Counted from the stretch's first letter, positions 32,011 through 44,223 are shown. The stretch: 64,000 nt of DNA from Actinomadura violacea (GCF_017573465.1 NZ_JAGEPF010000010.1:1-64000), one strand, 5' to 3'. Numbers and translations are program-made. The notes: generated from the letters alone by a model not told the origin.

Positions 32011-34143
32011 ATGAGCACCGAGACGTCCGTTCCCCAACCCCGCGTCTCAGGGGTGGAGGGGCAGCCCATGGATGCGTCCGACTCCGCGCTGTACGCGACC
32101 CTGCTGAAGGAAGCCCCGGGAGGGCTGGCGTTCTTCGACGGCGACCTGTGTTGCCGCAAGGCCAACGACGCCCTCGCGACGCTGCTCCGCGTACCCGTCC
32201 GCGACCTGCAGCAGCGCCGCCCCGCCGAGGTGCTGCCCAAGGCGCTGGCGACCGCGTTCGAGACGGCGCTGCGCACGGTGCTCGCCGAGGACCGCCCGCT
32301 GAGCGACCCCGACCTCGTCGTCCCCGCAGCGCCGGCAGAGCGCGCGGGTGAGGCCCAGGCGGTCGCCACCGCGACCGAGGAGCGGATCCTGGCCTGCACA
32401 TGGCTGCCCGCGCGCGGGCCCGGCGGAGAGCGTCTCGGCGCCGTGCTGACCGCCCTGGACGTGACCGAGCGGCGCCGCGCCGAGGAGGTCATCCGGCGCA
32501 AGGAGCAGCGCTACCGCTCGCTCGTGGAGGCCAGCGCCCAGGTGGTGTGGGTGGCCGCCCCCGACGGCGGCGTGATCGACGACGCCCCGGAGTGGCGCGC
32601 CATCACCGGCCAGGCGCGCGACGACTACGACGCCGGCGGCTGGATGGCGGTCGTCCACCCGGAGGACCGCCCCCGCATCGAGGCGGCGTGGCGCGAGTGC
32701 GTCGCCGAGAACCAGGTCTTCGAGACCAACTACCGGATCCGCACCAAGAGCGGAACGTACCGGCACTTCGACGTGCGGGCCGTGCCGATCCGGCAGGGCG
32801 ACGAGGTCATCGAGTGGGTCGGCGCCAACACCGACGTCACCGGGCAGCGCGAGGCCGAGGAGATGCGCGGCCGGCTGACCGAGCAGCTGTCGGCGGCGGC
32901 GCTGCGCACCGCGCGCCTCCAGCAGGCGACCTCCATGCTCGCCGAGGCGCTGACCGTCTCCCAGGTCGTGCAGGTCATCACCGAGGTCGGACGGTCCGCC
33001 ATCGGCGCCGACTACTCGGCCGTGGCGCTGCTGGACGACGACAAGCTGCGGCTGAGCATCGTCACGCCGTCCCAGCCCGGCACCGAGGCCGAGGCACGGC
33101 CGCCGGCCCGCGACGACATCAAGGTCGCCGACCAGACCGTCATGTCGGTGGCGGTGCGCGAGAGCCGGCCGTTCCTGGCCGAGCATCCCGACAGCCTGCG
33201 CATCCAGCTCGGCCGCGACGAGAAGGAGCTGTTCGCCCAGCACCCCGAGGAGCGCGCCTGGGTCGGCCTGCCCCTCCTGGCGGCGGGCGCCCCGATAGGC
33301 GCGCTGCGTTTCTCCTTCACTCGCCCTAGGGAGATCACCGAGGAGGAGCGCGTCTTCCTGGAGGCCCTCGCCGGGCAGTGCGCCCTGGCGGTGGAGCGCG
33401 CGCTGCTGTTCGAGCGCGAGCACAGGACCGCCGAGGAGCTCCAGCGCAGCCTGCTGCCCAGCGACCTTCCCCAGCTTCCCGGGATGGTGCTGGCCGCACG
33501 GTACAACCCCGCCACCCGCCATGTGCAGGTCGGCGGCGACTGGTACGACGTGTTCCGCCTCCCCGACGACCGGCTCGCGGTCGCGGTGGGCGACGTCATG
33601 GGCAAGGGCGTGCTCGCGGCGGCCGGAATGGGACGCGTCCGCAACGCGCTGCGCGCGCTCGCGCTGAACGACCCGCGGCCCGCCGCGGTGCTCGCCGGCC
33701 TGGACCGGCTGTTCAGCGCCACCGAGGACGAGGAGCAGTTCACCACCGTCGCGTACGCGGTCATCGACCCCGAGACCGGGCGCGGCGCCTTCAGCAACGC
33801 CGGGCACCCGCCACCCCTGCTGATCTCCCCGGACGCCCCCGCGCGCGTGAGCACGCGGGAGCCCGGCACGCCGCTCGGCTGGCCGAGCCAGCGGCAGCAG
33901 ACAAGTTTTTCCATCGAGACCGGCAACACTGTGGTCTTCTATTCCGATGGACTTGTGGAGAACCGTAGGCGTGGGGTGGACGCCGGGCTGGAGGAACTCG
34001 TGGCGACGGCCGCGGACGCCCCACCTGAAGTGGTAGGAGATCCAGAAAGACTCGTCGACTTCCTGGTCGATCGGATGCTTGCCGGGTACGAGCAGGTAGA
34101 CGATGTGACCGTGCTTGCCCTGCACGTCCCGCCCAAGCCCTAG
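32011..34143 (+). CDS. PAS-PAS-GAF-PP2C SpoIIE/RsbU-like phosphatase
   Basis: The 710-residue cytosolic protein contains a degenerate PAS domain (about 15-140), a canonical PAS/PAC (about 155-285; YRSLVEASAQVVWVA, KSGTYRHFDVRAVPIR), a GAF domain (about 305-470) and a SpoIIE-type PP2C phosphatase (about 490-705; ARYNPATRHVQVGGDWYDVF, VGDVMGKGVLAAAGMGR, AVIDPETGRGAFSNAGHPPPLL, DDVTVLALHV). Such proteins dephosphorylate anti-sigma-factor antagonists in partner-switching pathways in response to a sensed signal. The ATG at 32011 follows GGAGG. No anti-sigma or antagonist gene is adjacent; the next gene is the principal sigma factor, about 265 bp further on. Confidence 0.9.
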   Translation: MSTETSVPQPRVSGVEGQPMDASDSALYATLLKEAPGGLAFFDGDLCCRKANDALATLLRVPVRDLQQRRPAEVLPKALATAFETALRTVLAEDRPLSDPDLVVPAAPAERAGEAQAVATATEERILACTWLPARGPGGERLGAVLTALDVTERRRAEEVIRRKEQRYRSLVEASAQVVWVAAPDGGVIDDAPEWRAITGQARDDYDAGGWMAVVHPEDRPRIEAAWRECVAENQVFETNYRIRTKSGTYRHFDVRAVPIRQGDEVIEWVGANTDVTGQREAEEMRGRLTEQLSAAALRTARLQQATSMLAEALTVSQVVQVITEVGRSAIGADYSAVALLDDDKLRLSIVTPSQPGTEAEARPPARDDIKVADQTVMSVAVRESRPFLAEHPDSLRIQLGRDEKELFAQHPEERAWVGLPLLAAGAPIGALRFSFTRPREITEEERVFLEALAGQCALAVERALLFEREHRTAEELQRSLLPSDLPQLPGMVLAARYNPATRHVQVGGDWYDVFRLPDDRLAVAVGDVMGKGVLAAAGMGRVRNALRALALNDPRPAAVLAGLDRLFSATEDEEQFTTVAYAVIDPETGRGAFSNAGHPPPLLISPDAPARVSTREPGTPLGWPSQRQQTSFSIETGNTVVFYSDGLVENRRRGVDAGLEELVATAADAPPEVVGDPERLVDFLVDRMLAGYEQVDDVTVLALHVPPKP

Positions 34144-34251
34144 TGAAACCCGAGTGAAACCCGCCGGAGACGGTGAGGAGGCGGTCCCGTCCGTACGAAG
34201 GACCGTCCCGCGCCCTCTAAGGTGGAGAGTTACCGGGTAGGACATCAGGGC

Positions 34252-34277
34252 GGAATGCGCAGCAGTGCCAGAATGCT
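34252..34277 (+). promoter_or_regulatory. Possible SigR-like promoter upstream of hrdB
   Basis: GGAAT at 34252-34256 is followed after 18 nt by GCTT, close to the GGAAT-N18-GTT pattern by which SigR drives hrdB in Streptomyces; the -10 has one mismatch. A hairpin CTTGG-GTCAA-CCAAG (34368-34382) lies just before the ribosome site AGAGG of the gene. Weak evidence. Confidence 0.25.
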
Positions 34278-34407
34278 TGACCCAGTCAGAGCGGGTACGC
34301 TGCGGTCCCGCACCGGAGGTCCGCCGTGTGTGGTCCCACCCAGTGTGAGGCCGGGCCCGTCAGGGCACTTGGGTCAACCAAGCCACACGTTCGTTCGAGA
34401 GGTATTT

Positions 34408-36069
<1,662 letters not shown>

Positions 36070-36088
36070 CACAGTTCGCTTACCGTGC

Positions 36089-36114
36089 GGCCCCCGTCCA
36101 GCAGGACGGGGGCC
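36089..36114. terminator. Strong bidirectional terminator after hrdB
   Basis: GGCCCCCGTCC (36089-36099), an AGCA tetraloop and GGACGGGGGCC (36104-36114) form a perfect 11-bp stem between the convergent hrdB and yaaA genes. Confidence 0.85.
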
Positions 36115-36152
36115 TGCGCGTGCGCGGCCGGAACCGGCCGCGCACGCGGGCG

Positions 36153-36893
36153 TCAGCCGGGCAGGATCACGTCGAGGTTGGTGCCGTTCAGCTCGACGGT
36201 GTGGCCGAGGCCGGCGACGGCCTTGAGGAGCTCCTCGGGCGTGGCCGGGTCGGCGCCGGCCTTGAGCAGGTCGTGGGCGATCGCGCCGCGGGTCGCCTTG
36301 GCCATGTGGCTGACGACCGTGCGCTTCGCGACGCCGCCGGTGATCGTCTCGCGGAAGACGCGGACCGCCACGGCGGGCTGAGGGGCCTTCCAGGCAGCCG
36401 CGTACGGCCCGGACCGCATGTCGACGATCAGCCCGGACGGCCGGAGCGCCTTCGTCATCGCGGGCTTCCAGAACGTCCCCAGACGGCCGAGGGGCGGCAA
36501 TGACACCGACATGGACAACCGGTACGGCGGGACGCGGTCGGTGAGCCGCAGCACGCCCCACAGGCCCGAGAAGACGATGACGCGCTCCGCGGCGGCGTCC
36601 GCGTCGAGGCTCGGCAGGTCGAGGTTGTCGTAGAGGACGCCGGTGTAGAGCCGCGCCGCGGGCAGCGCGGGCGCCTCCAGCAGCGCCCGGTCCCGCGCCA
36701 GGGCCTCGTCGGCCTGCCCCGCCGGGAGCTCGAGGATCTGCGCCGCATCCTTGCGCTTGCACGCCCTGGTCAGGGCGGTGATGACGCGCTTACGCGCCGC
36801 GGTGAGCTCCGGGAGGCTCAGCGAGGCCAGGTCGAGGGGCGGCCCGTCGCCCTCGGTAGCCTTCTTCTCCGACGGCGGCAGCAGGATGTGCAC
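36153..36893 (-). CDS. yaaA: YaaA family peroxide stress protein
   Basis: The 246-residue protein begins MHILLPPSEKKATEGDGPPL, the YaaA signature, and has the conserved SGLWGVLRLTDRVPPYRLSM and YAAAWKAPQPAVAV segments. In E. coli YaaA limits intracellular iron during peroxide stress and binds DNA; the biochemical activity is poorly defined. GTG start at 36893. It is divergent from the GNAT gene with 61 bp between starts, a gap filled by a 17-bp tandem repeat. Confidence 0.9.
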   Translation of the reverse strand: MHILLPPSEKKATEGDGPPLDLASLSLPELTAARKRVITALTRACKRKDAAQILELPAGQADEALARDRALLEAPALPAARLYTGVLYDNLDLPSLDADAAAERVIVFSGLWGVLRLTDRVPPYRLSMSVSLPPLGRLGTFWKPAMTKALRPSGLIVDMRSGPYAAAWKAPQPAVAVRVFRETITGGVAKRTVVSHMAKATRGAIAHDLLKAGADPATPEELLKAVAGLGHTVELNGTNLDVILPG

Positions 36894-36919
36894 GATCCCC
36901 CCGAAAGCGGTGTTCCCTT

Positions 36920-36970
36920 GATGACACGGTGTTCACGATGACCCGGTTTACGCGATGACGCGGTGCCCCA
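36920..36970 (+). repeat. Three tandem 17-bp units overlapping the GNAT start codon
   Basis: GATGACnCGGTK plus a 5-bp spacer occurs at 36920, 36937 and 36954 with an exact 17-bp period. Each unit carries an ATG in a different reading frame (36921, 36938, 36955); only the third continues into the acetyltransferase. The repeat may bind a regulator or be a replication-slippage product. Confidence 0.75.
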
Positions 36971-37698
36971 CGATCCCGGGACCGCGGGACCTCGACGGAC
37001 TCGTGGCCGCGGCGTGGCCGGCGCGGTCCGTCCAGGATATTGGCGGGTGGCTGCTGCGCCAGGCCGACGGCGTCACCAAACGCGCCAATTCCGTCCTGCC
37101 CCAGAGCGCTCCCCAGGATCTGGACGCCGCGCTAGCGCGCGCGGAGCGCTTCTACACCGACCTCGGGCTGCCGACGGTGTTCTCGTTGAGCGACAACGCA
37201 CGGCCAGAGGGCCTTGACGGGGTCCTGGAGGCGCGGGGTTACGAGGTCGTCGACCCTACGCTCGGCATGGTGGCGGACATCGCCGGCCCCTATGGGCGGG
37301 ACGGCGTGGTGGTGGCCGACGAGCCGTCTCCCGAGTGGCTGGACGTGTGGTGGTCGGTGGACGGCCGCTACGACCACCAGCTGCCGGTGGCCACGGAGAT
37401 CCTCACCGGTGTGCCGGCGGGATACGCCTCCCTGGACGGCGTCGCCGTCGGACGGGGCGTGCCCCAGGGCGAGTGGCTCGGGATCTATGCGATGGCGGTG
37501 GCGCCGGAGGCCCGCAGGCGCGGGCTGGGCCGGCGCGTCCTGCGCGCCCTGCTCGGCTGGGGCCGCGAGCAGGGCTGCGAGCGGGCGTACCTGGTGGTCG
37601 TCGAGCGGAACGCCCCCGCGCGGGCGATGTACGCGGCCGAGGGGTTCACCGAATCCGGCGGATACCACTATCGCGTGAAGACGGTCACCGCCGGGTGA
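36955..37698 (+). CDS. GNAT family N-acetyltransferase
   Basis: The 247-residue protein has an N-terminal half resembling the first of two GNAT-like halves (AWPARSVQDIGGWLLRQADGVTKRANSVLP) and a C-terminal GNAT domain with the acetyl-CoA P-loop VAPEARRRGLGRRVLRALLGWG (about 182-203) and the terminal ERNAPARAMYAAEGFTESGGYHYR. The acceptor is not identifiable. It starts with an ATG inside the 17-bp repeat and lacks a clear ribosome site. Confidence 0.85.
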   Translation: MTRCPTIPGPRDLDGLVAAAWPARSVQDIGGWLLRQADGVTKRANSVLPQSAPQDLDAALARAERFYTDLGLPTVFSLSDNARPEGLDGVLEARGYEVVDPTLGMVADIAGPYGRDGVVVADEPSPEWLDVWWSVDGRYDHQLPVATEILTGVPAGYASLDGVAVGRGVPQGEWLGIYAMAVAPEARRRGLGRRVLRALLGWGREQGCERAYLVVVERNAPARAMYAAEGFTESGGYHYRVKTVTAG

Positions 37699-37752
37699 GA
37701 AAAGCGGCGAACGCGTGGTCCGCGTCACCGGAGCGACGAATATCCGATACTC

Positions 37753-37774
37753 AGAGTGACGAGATAATCACTCT
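37753..37774 (+). promoter_or_regulatory. Inverted repeat downstream of the GNAT gene
   Basis: AGAGTGA (37753-37759) and TCACTCT (37768-37774) form a 7-bp stem with an 8-nt A/T-rich loop (CGAGATAA), 54 bp after the acetyltransferase stop. It may be a weak terminator or a protein-binding site. Confidence 0.35.
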
Positions 37775-37836
37775 CTGAATCCATTTCGCAATGCCCCGTG
37801 TTGGGGCCCGATGGGGGCGGCGACTGAAATGCCGAA

Positions 37837-37864
37837 CGGCGGCCACCGTCTCCGGTGGCCGCCG
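37837..37864. terminator. Bidirectional terminator between the GNAT and DUF7455 genes
   Basis: CGGCGGCCACCG (37837-37848), a TCTC loop and CGGTGGCCGCCG (37853-37864) make a perfect 12-bp stem, 24 bp past the DUF7455 stop on the minus strand. Confidence 0.85.
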
Positions 37865-37888
37865 CCGCGGGGTGTGCTATTTCGATCC

Positions 37889-38119
37889 CTACCGCTCGTC
37901 TTCCGAAGCGGTAGCCGGGGTTTCGTTGAGCCTGTCGGTCTCATCCTGAATGTCGGCCCCGTTGGCGCGCAGGGCCTCCGCGTACTTACGCCCGTGGTGG
38001 GCGCAGAACAGAAGGTCGCCGCCGCCTACAAGGACTGCACGGACGTAGGCCTGGGCGCCGCAGCGGTCGCACCGGTCGGCGACGGTCAGCGGCTTGGTCG
38101 GGGCAAGGGCTCCAGTCAC
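37889..38119 (-). CDS. DUF7455 family small zinc-ribbon-like protein
   Basis: The 76-residue protein contains CDRCGAQAYVRAVL followed by LLFCAHHGRKYAEAL, a CxxC and a CxxH pair that would bind zinc. It is small, soluble and acidic at the C-terminus. This protein is widely conserved in actinobacteria and, as I recall, is usually encoded near hrdB and parE, as here. Its function is unknown. Confidence 0.85.
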   Translation of the reverse strand: MTGALAPTKPLTVADRCDRCGAQAYVRAVLVGGGDLLFCAHHGRKYAEALRANGADIQDETDRLNETPATASEDER

Positions 38120-38259
38120 GGCACCTTCCTCATGCTCGGGGTCGGTACTTAGGACAACATCTAACCCGACGTGGACGTTCCCAACCTGTTTCTTCGTACG
38201 CCCACAGCAGAATGGCTCGATTAGTGACCGAGGTCACACCGTTGCGCCACGGTCGTTTC

Positions 38260-39333
38260 TCACGCGCTGTCCCAGCGGAAGAGGCGCATGGCGACGAGCC
38301 CGCCCACCACCGCGAAACCGAGCAGGATTCCCATCTGCGGCAGTGCGGACATCGGCCCGAGGCCGCGGCCCATCACGTTCAGCATCCCGGTGTTCAGATA
38401 CCGCAGCGGGAAGACGTAGGCGATCGTCCGCATCCACGTGGGCGAGGCGTCCAGCGGGAAGAACGAGCCGCCCAGGAAGGCCATCGGCAGCACCACCAGC
38501 TGCGTCACCGCCTGCGCCGTCTCCTGTGTCTTCGCCCAGGCGCCGATCACCATCCCGATCGCCAGGAACGCCAGCACCCCTGACAGGACCATCGGGATCG
38601 CCATCCACCAGTAGTGGCCGAGCTTCAGGCCGAAGAACGGCAGCTGCGCCACCGCCACGAACAGGGCGAACTGCACCAGCGCCACGGCCAGGCTCACCGC
38701 GACGCGCGCCGCGAACACCGTGGGGATCGGCGCCGGGGACAGCTGGAGTCGGCGCAGGATGCCCTTCGTCCGCCACGTCACGAGCGTCTGCGACGCGCCG
38801 AACACGCCCGCGGACGCCAGCGCCCAGCCCAGCAGGCTCGGCGTGAAGAACTGGATCGCCTTCAGCGAGTCGTCCTCCACCTGCTGCGCCGCCACGTGGT
38901 AGGCGGGCGGCTTGCCGGTCGCCGCCTGGTTCGCGCCCTGCACGATCGAGTTCATCAGGCCCTGCACGGTCCCGGACTTGACCTGGTCGGCCGCCGAGTA
39001 GTGCACGACCAGCTGGTTCCCCACCTGCTCCACGGCCGCGTCCGCGTCGCCCTTGGTGACCTTGTGCAGCGCGCCGTGCTTGTCCGAGGCCTTGGACAGC
39101 TTCATGGTCTTGCCGAGCTCGCCGGAGCCGTGCGCCATCGCCTGGTCCAGGATCGGCACGTTGCCGATCTCCAGCACCTTGACCTTCGAGGTGCTCTGGT
39201 GGCCGAACACGCCGCCGAAGATCACCAGGAACATCAGCGGGAACAGCACGGTGAAGAACAGCGCGCCCCGGTCCCGCCGGAAGCCCAGGAACATCGCCCG
39301 GGACAGGCTCTTGAAACTCTCGAGTGTGCTCAC
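38260..39333 (-). CDS. ABC-2 type exporter permease
   Basis: The 357-residue protein has one N-terminal membrane segment (LFFTVLFPLMFLVIFGGVFG), a large extracytoplasmic domain (about 45-180) and five C-terminal membrane segments (SPAPIPTVFAARVAVSLAVALV, VVLPMAFLGGSFFPLDASPTWM), the YhaP/DrrB-like ABC-2 layout. It partners the ATPase just upstream, whose stop overlaps its GTG (GTGA). DrrB-like exporters often move drugs or lipids; the cargo is unknown. Confidence 0.9.
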   Translation of the reverse strand: MSTLESFKSLSRAMFLGFRRDRGALFFTVLFPLMFLVIFGGVFGHQSTSKVKVLEIGNVPILDQAMAHGSGELGKTMKLSKASDKHGALHKVTKGDADAAVEQVGNQLVVHYSAADQVKSGTVQGLMNSIVQGANQAATGKPPAYHVAAQQVEDDSLKAIQFFTPSLLGWALASAGVFGASQTLVTWRTKGILRRLQLSPAPIPTVFAARVAVSLAVALVQFALFVAVAQLPFFGLKLGHYWWMAIPMVLSGVLAFLAIGMVIGAWAKTQETAQAVTQLVVLPMAFLGGSFFPLDASPTWMRTIAYVFPLRYLNTGMLNVMGRGLGPMSALPQMGILLGFAVVGGLVAMRLFRWDSA

Positions 39334-40232
39334 GCCCTGTACTCCCGTCCGGTGAGCTCCAGAAAGACGTCCTCGAGGGTCGCGCCGCGGATCTGCACCC
39401 CGTCCAGCGCGTCCTTCGCGGCCATGGCCGCCACCACCGCCGAGGGGTCCCGGGTGGAGATGGTCAGCGAGACGCCGTCGTCGTCGGCCTCGTCGGCTCC
39501 GGGCAGCTGGCGGGCGTCGGCCGCGTCCAGCACGCCGCTGGCGATGCTGATCCGGGCCGGCGCGTCCAGGCCGCGCACCAGCACCGCGGGCGGGCCGAGC
39601 TTCAGGATCCGGCCCGCGTCCATGATGGCGACGCGGTCGCACAGCGACTCGGCCTCGTCCATGTAGTGCGTGGTGAGGACGATGGTGCGGCCCTCGGTGT
39701 TGATGGTGCGCAGCACGTCCCACAGGTTGCGCCGGGCCTGCGGGTCCAGCGCGGCGGTCGGCTCGTCGAGGAAGACCAGCTCCGGGTCGTGCACGAGCGC
39801 GCACGCGATGGACAGCCGCTGCGCCTGCCCGCCCGACAGCTTCTCCACCCGCACGTCCGCCTTGTCGGCGAGCCCCACGGCCTCCAGCATCGCGTCGGCC
39901 TTCTTCGCCGGGACGCCGTACAGCGACCCGAACGTCTGGAGCTGCTCGCGCGCGGTGAGCCGCTCGAAGAACGAGGACGCCTGCAGTTGCACGCCGATCC
40001 GGGGGAGTAGCCGCGGGTTGCGCGGCCACGGGGGGAGGCCGAGGACGGAGACCGTGCCCTCGTCCGCCTGGCGGAGGCCTTCGACGATCTCCAGGGTCGT
40101 CGTCTTGCCGGCCCCGTTGGGCCCCAGGATCCCGAAGAACTCGCCCTCGTCGACCGAGAACGTCACCCCGTCGACGGCGTTGACGTCCCCGTAGCGCTTA
40201 CGGAGCCCGTTGACCCCGATCGTTTCTGCCAT
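39330..40232 (-). CDS. ABC exporter ATP-binding protein
   Basis: The 300-residue ATPase shows Walker A GPNGAGKTTT, signature LSGGQAQRL, Walker B LVFLDEPTAALD, H-loop TTHYMDEAE and a C-terminal regulatory tail. ATG 40232 is the chosen start; in-frame upstream codons are possible. A perfect 14-bp palindrome lies 38-51 bp upstream and is a candidate operator, but no dedicated regulator gene adjoins the pair. Confidence 0.92.
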   Translation of the reverse strand: MAETIGVNGLRKRYGDVNAVDGVTFSVDEGEFFGILGPNGAGKTTTLEIVEGLRQADEGTVSVLGLPPWPRNPRLLPRIGVQLQASSFFERLTAREQLQTFGSLYGVPAKKADAMLEAVGLADKADVRVEKLSGGQAQRLSIACALVHDPELVFLDEPTAALDPQARRNLWDVLRTINTEGRTIVLTTHYMDEAESLCDRVAIMDAGRILKLGPPAVLVRGLDAPARISIASGVLDAADARQLPGADEADDDGVSLTISTRDPSAVVAAMAAKDALDGVQIRGATLEDVFLELTGREYRA

Positions 40233-40269
40233 GACCAGGACATTAGGGAATCCACGCGGAGCCGTGCAC

Positions 40270-40283
40270 CCACCTATAGGTGG
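40270..40283. promoter_or_regulatory. Perfect 14-bp palindrome between the ABC pair and parE
   Basis: CCACCTATAGGTGG is fully self-complementary. It is 38 bp from the ATPase start and about 176 bp from the parE start. Further on, GGGCGA-GAA-TCGCCC (40309-40323) is a small hairpin in the same gap. Confidence 0.5.
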
Positions 40284-40416
40284 ACGTTGCGGCACTCCAC
40301 CCCTGGTTGGGCGAGAATCGCCCGGACGGGTGCCGGACGCCCGCAAGATCACCGCCGGGAAGGGGCCCGGACGGCCCGGGCGGCGAGCCTTTCGAACGTT
40401 TGTCGGTGCCCGGGGG

Positions 40417-40422
40417 TACCCT
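40417..40422 (+). promoter_or_regulatory. Candidate -10 box of parE
   Basis: TACCCT lies 37 nt before the TTG start of parE, leaving room for the GAGGAG ribosome site at 40444-40449. No good -35 box is seen at the standard distance. Confidence 0.35.
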
Positions 40423-40458
40423 CGTGCCGAATGTCCTACCCCCGAGGAGCACAAGCAG

Positions 40459-42549
<2,091 letters not shown>

Positions 42550-42573
42550 CCGCGCCCTCGCGGATCCGCTGGT

Positions 42574-42601
42574 CCGGGGGTGGTGCGGGTGCCACCCCCG
42601 G
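42574..42601. terminator. Bidirectional terminator after parE
   Basis: CCGGGGGTGG (42574-42583) pairs perfectly with CCACCCCCGG (42592-42601) around an 8-nt loop, between the convergent parE and secreted-protein genes. Confidence 0.85.
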
Positions 42602-42612
42602 CGAGTGGTGCG

Positions 42613-43485
42613 TCAGCCCTTGATGCGCAGGTTGCGCAGCTGCTGGATCGGGTCCTGCTTCGCCTTGCGCTGCGCGGCGGCCGACGGCCACGGGGCATAC
42701 GGCGCGAGCGCGAGGTAGGTGTCGAACGACGCGGCGTTGTTGCCGGTCGCCGACGGCAGCCCGGCCTTCCAGTCGATCACCGGCCCGAACAGCCCGCAGC
42801 CGTCGGTCTTCGGCACGGCGAAGGCGTTGTCGGCGGCGGGGGTGTGCAGGATCGGCGGGTGGTTGAACGAGTCGGCGGGGTCGCCCTCGTCCACCACGCT
42901 GATCTGGCCGAGGTCGACGCCGAGATCGAGCTTGACCGGGTCCTTCTTGGAACCGATCGAGCAGCCCTTCCCGACCGCGTCGTTGATGATCTTGATCTTC
43001 ATCTCCAGGCCCGCGTTCGGGAGGTTGAAGGTGAAGCCGCCGGTGTACTTCGGCTGCACCTGCACCTTGTTGAACGGCAGGCCGTCGAGGCCGGGGACGT
43101 TCAGGCCGAGCAGGCCGAGCACGCCGCCGGGGATGGTCATCGGCTTGCCGGTCAGCGTGACGCTGGTGAACTCCGAGTCCGACGAGGCGTCGCGCTGGAC
43201 CGACTGGACGGTGATCCGCATCGGCTCGGTGATGTTCTGGCTGAGCCCGCCGAGCTTCATGGAGCCGCCGGTCACGACCATCTGCATGCACAGGCCGAGG
43301 GTCGGGTCGATGCCGGCGGGCAGCGGCGGGCAGTCCTTGGCGAAGTCGAACGCCGGGACGCCGGGGGCCGGCGCCTCGGTGGTCGTGGCCGGGGCCTGCG
43401 GGGACGCCTGGGCCGGTGCGGCGACCGCACCGAGGGCCAGGGTGAGGGGCGCCGCCACGGCGGCGGCGCGGAGGAGGGATTTCAC
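42613..43485 (-). CDS. Secreted protein of unknown function
   Basis: The 290-residue precursor starts with a Sec signal peptide (VKSLLRAAAVAAPLTLALGA followed by AQA as cleavage site, residues 1-28). The mature part has a Pro/Thr-rich N-terminus and four cysteines (KDCPPLP, LGLCMQM, GKGCSIG, DGCGLFG) that could form two disulfides, with a beta-rich pattern in between. I do not recognise the family; similar proteins are common in Actinomadura-type genomes. The C-terminus is basic (RKAKQDPIQQLRNLRIKG). No lipobox is present. Confidence 0.75.
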   Translation of the reverse strand: MKSLLRAAAVAAPLTLALGAVAAPAQASPQAPATTTEAPAPGVPAFDFAKDCPPLPAGIDPTLGLCMQMVVTGGSMKLGGLSQNITEPMRITVQSVQRDASSDSEFTSVTLTGKPMTIPGGVLGLLGLNVPGLDGLPFNKVQVQPKYTGGFTFNLPNAGLEMKIKIINDAVGKGCSIGSKKDPVKLDLGVDLGQISVVDEGDPADSFNHPPILHTPAADNAFAVPKTDGCGLFGPVIDWKAGLPSATGNNAASFDTYLALAPYAPWPSAAAQRKAKQDPIQQLRNLRIKG

Positions 43486-43637
43486 GGGTTCTGGACGCGC
43501 CTTTCGCTGGTGCTGCGCGGACGCCTTTGGAGCGATCCACGCACGGGTGGTACCCGATTTAAAAACGCGAACGTTTCTCGAATCAAGATCGCATATCCGG
43601 CCGGATTCGGCCAGTTCCCACTGGCACCTTCCGGCTG

Positions 43638-43680
43638 GTGAGCCGCCGCTCACGCAGGGTTCTCCACCCGCCGGTGGAGA
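43638..43680. promoter_or_regulatory. Two adjacent hairpins with identical CGCC loops
   Basis: GTGAGC-CGCC-GCTCAC (43638-43653) and TCTCCACC-CGCC-GGTGGAGA (43661-43680) are perfect inverted repeats 7 bp apart, in the gap between the secreted-protein gene and the divergent two-component operon. Both lie upstream of the -10 box at 43728, so they are operator candidates for that promoter. Confidence 0.45.
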
Positions 43681-43727
43681 CCCCGAAGTCCAGCCGCGCG
43701 CCGATCCCCGCGGCGCCCGCCCCGATC

Positions 43728-43733
43728 TACCGT
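43728..43733 (+). promoter_or_regulatory. -10 box of the membrane protein/kinase operon
   Basis: TACCGT is 7 nt before the ATG at 43741 with no ribosome site, suggesting a leaderless transcript. Confidence 0.5.
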
Positions 43734-43740
43734 CGAGGCC

Positions 43741-44223
43741 ATGAACACCGCCGCCAACGTGCTCATCGGCCTCGCCGTCCTCGCGCTCGTGGTCTACCGC
43801 CAGCTGCGCGCCCGGCCGGTCGGCGAGCGCAGGCTCTACACCGTCCCCGCAGTCCTGGCCGTGATCGGCGTGGCGCAGGGCGGCCTGCTCGACGACGCGC
43901 ACCCGGCGCTCAGCGTCGCGCTCCTCGCCGGCGAGACCGCCGCCGCGGTCGCGTTCGGCGCCCTGCGCGCGGCGACCGTCCGGCTGTGGCGCGGGAACGA
44001 CGGCGCGCTGTGGCGCCGCGGCACCGGCTGGACCCTCGCGGCCTGGCTCGTGTCGATCCTGAGCCGCGTCGGGTTCCTCGCCGCCGGGCACGCGCTCGGC
44101 CTCAAGGTGAGCCCCAGCCTCTTCCTGGTCTTCCTCGCCCTGACGCTGATCGTCCAGAACCTGCTGGTGGCCTGGCGCGGACGGCGGCTCACCGGGACCG
44201 CAGCGGCTAGCGTCGCATCGTGA
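43741..44223 (+). CDS. DUF1453-like integral membrane protein
   Basis: The 160-residue protein has about four membrane segments and short basic loops, with the early pattern VYRQLRARPVGERRLYTVPA typical of small DUF1453/CcdC-like proteins of two-component operons. Its last codons overlap the kinase GTG (GTGA), so the two are coupled, and it may assist sensing. No catalytic motif is present. Confidence 0.75.
   Translation: MNTAANVLIGLAVLALVVYRQLRARPVGERRLYTVPAVLAVIGVAQGGLLDDAHPALSVALLAGETAAAVAFGALRAATVRLWRGNDGALWRRGTGWTLAAWLVSILSRVGFLAAGHALGLKVSPSLFLVFLALTLIVQNLLVAWRGRRLTGTAAASVAS
44208..44213 (+). promoter_or_regulatory. Internal -10-like box before the kinase gene
   Basis: TAGCGT is 6 nt before the GTG at 44220 and lies inside the end of the upstream coding region. 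It may allow a second, leaderless start, or be chance. Confidence 0.3.
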
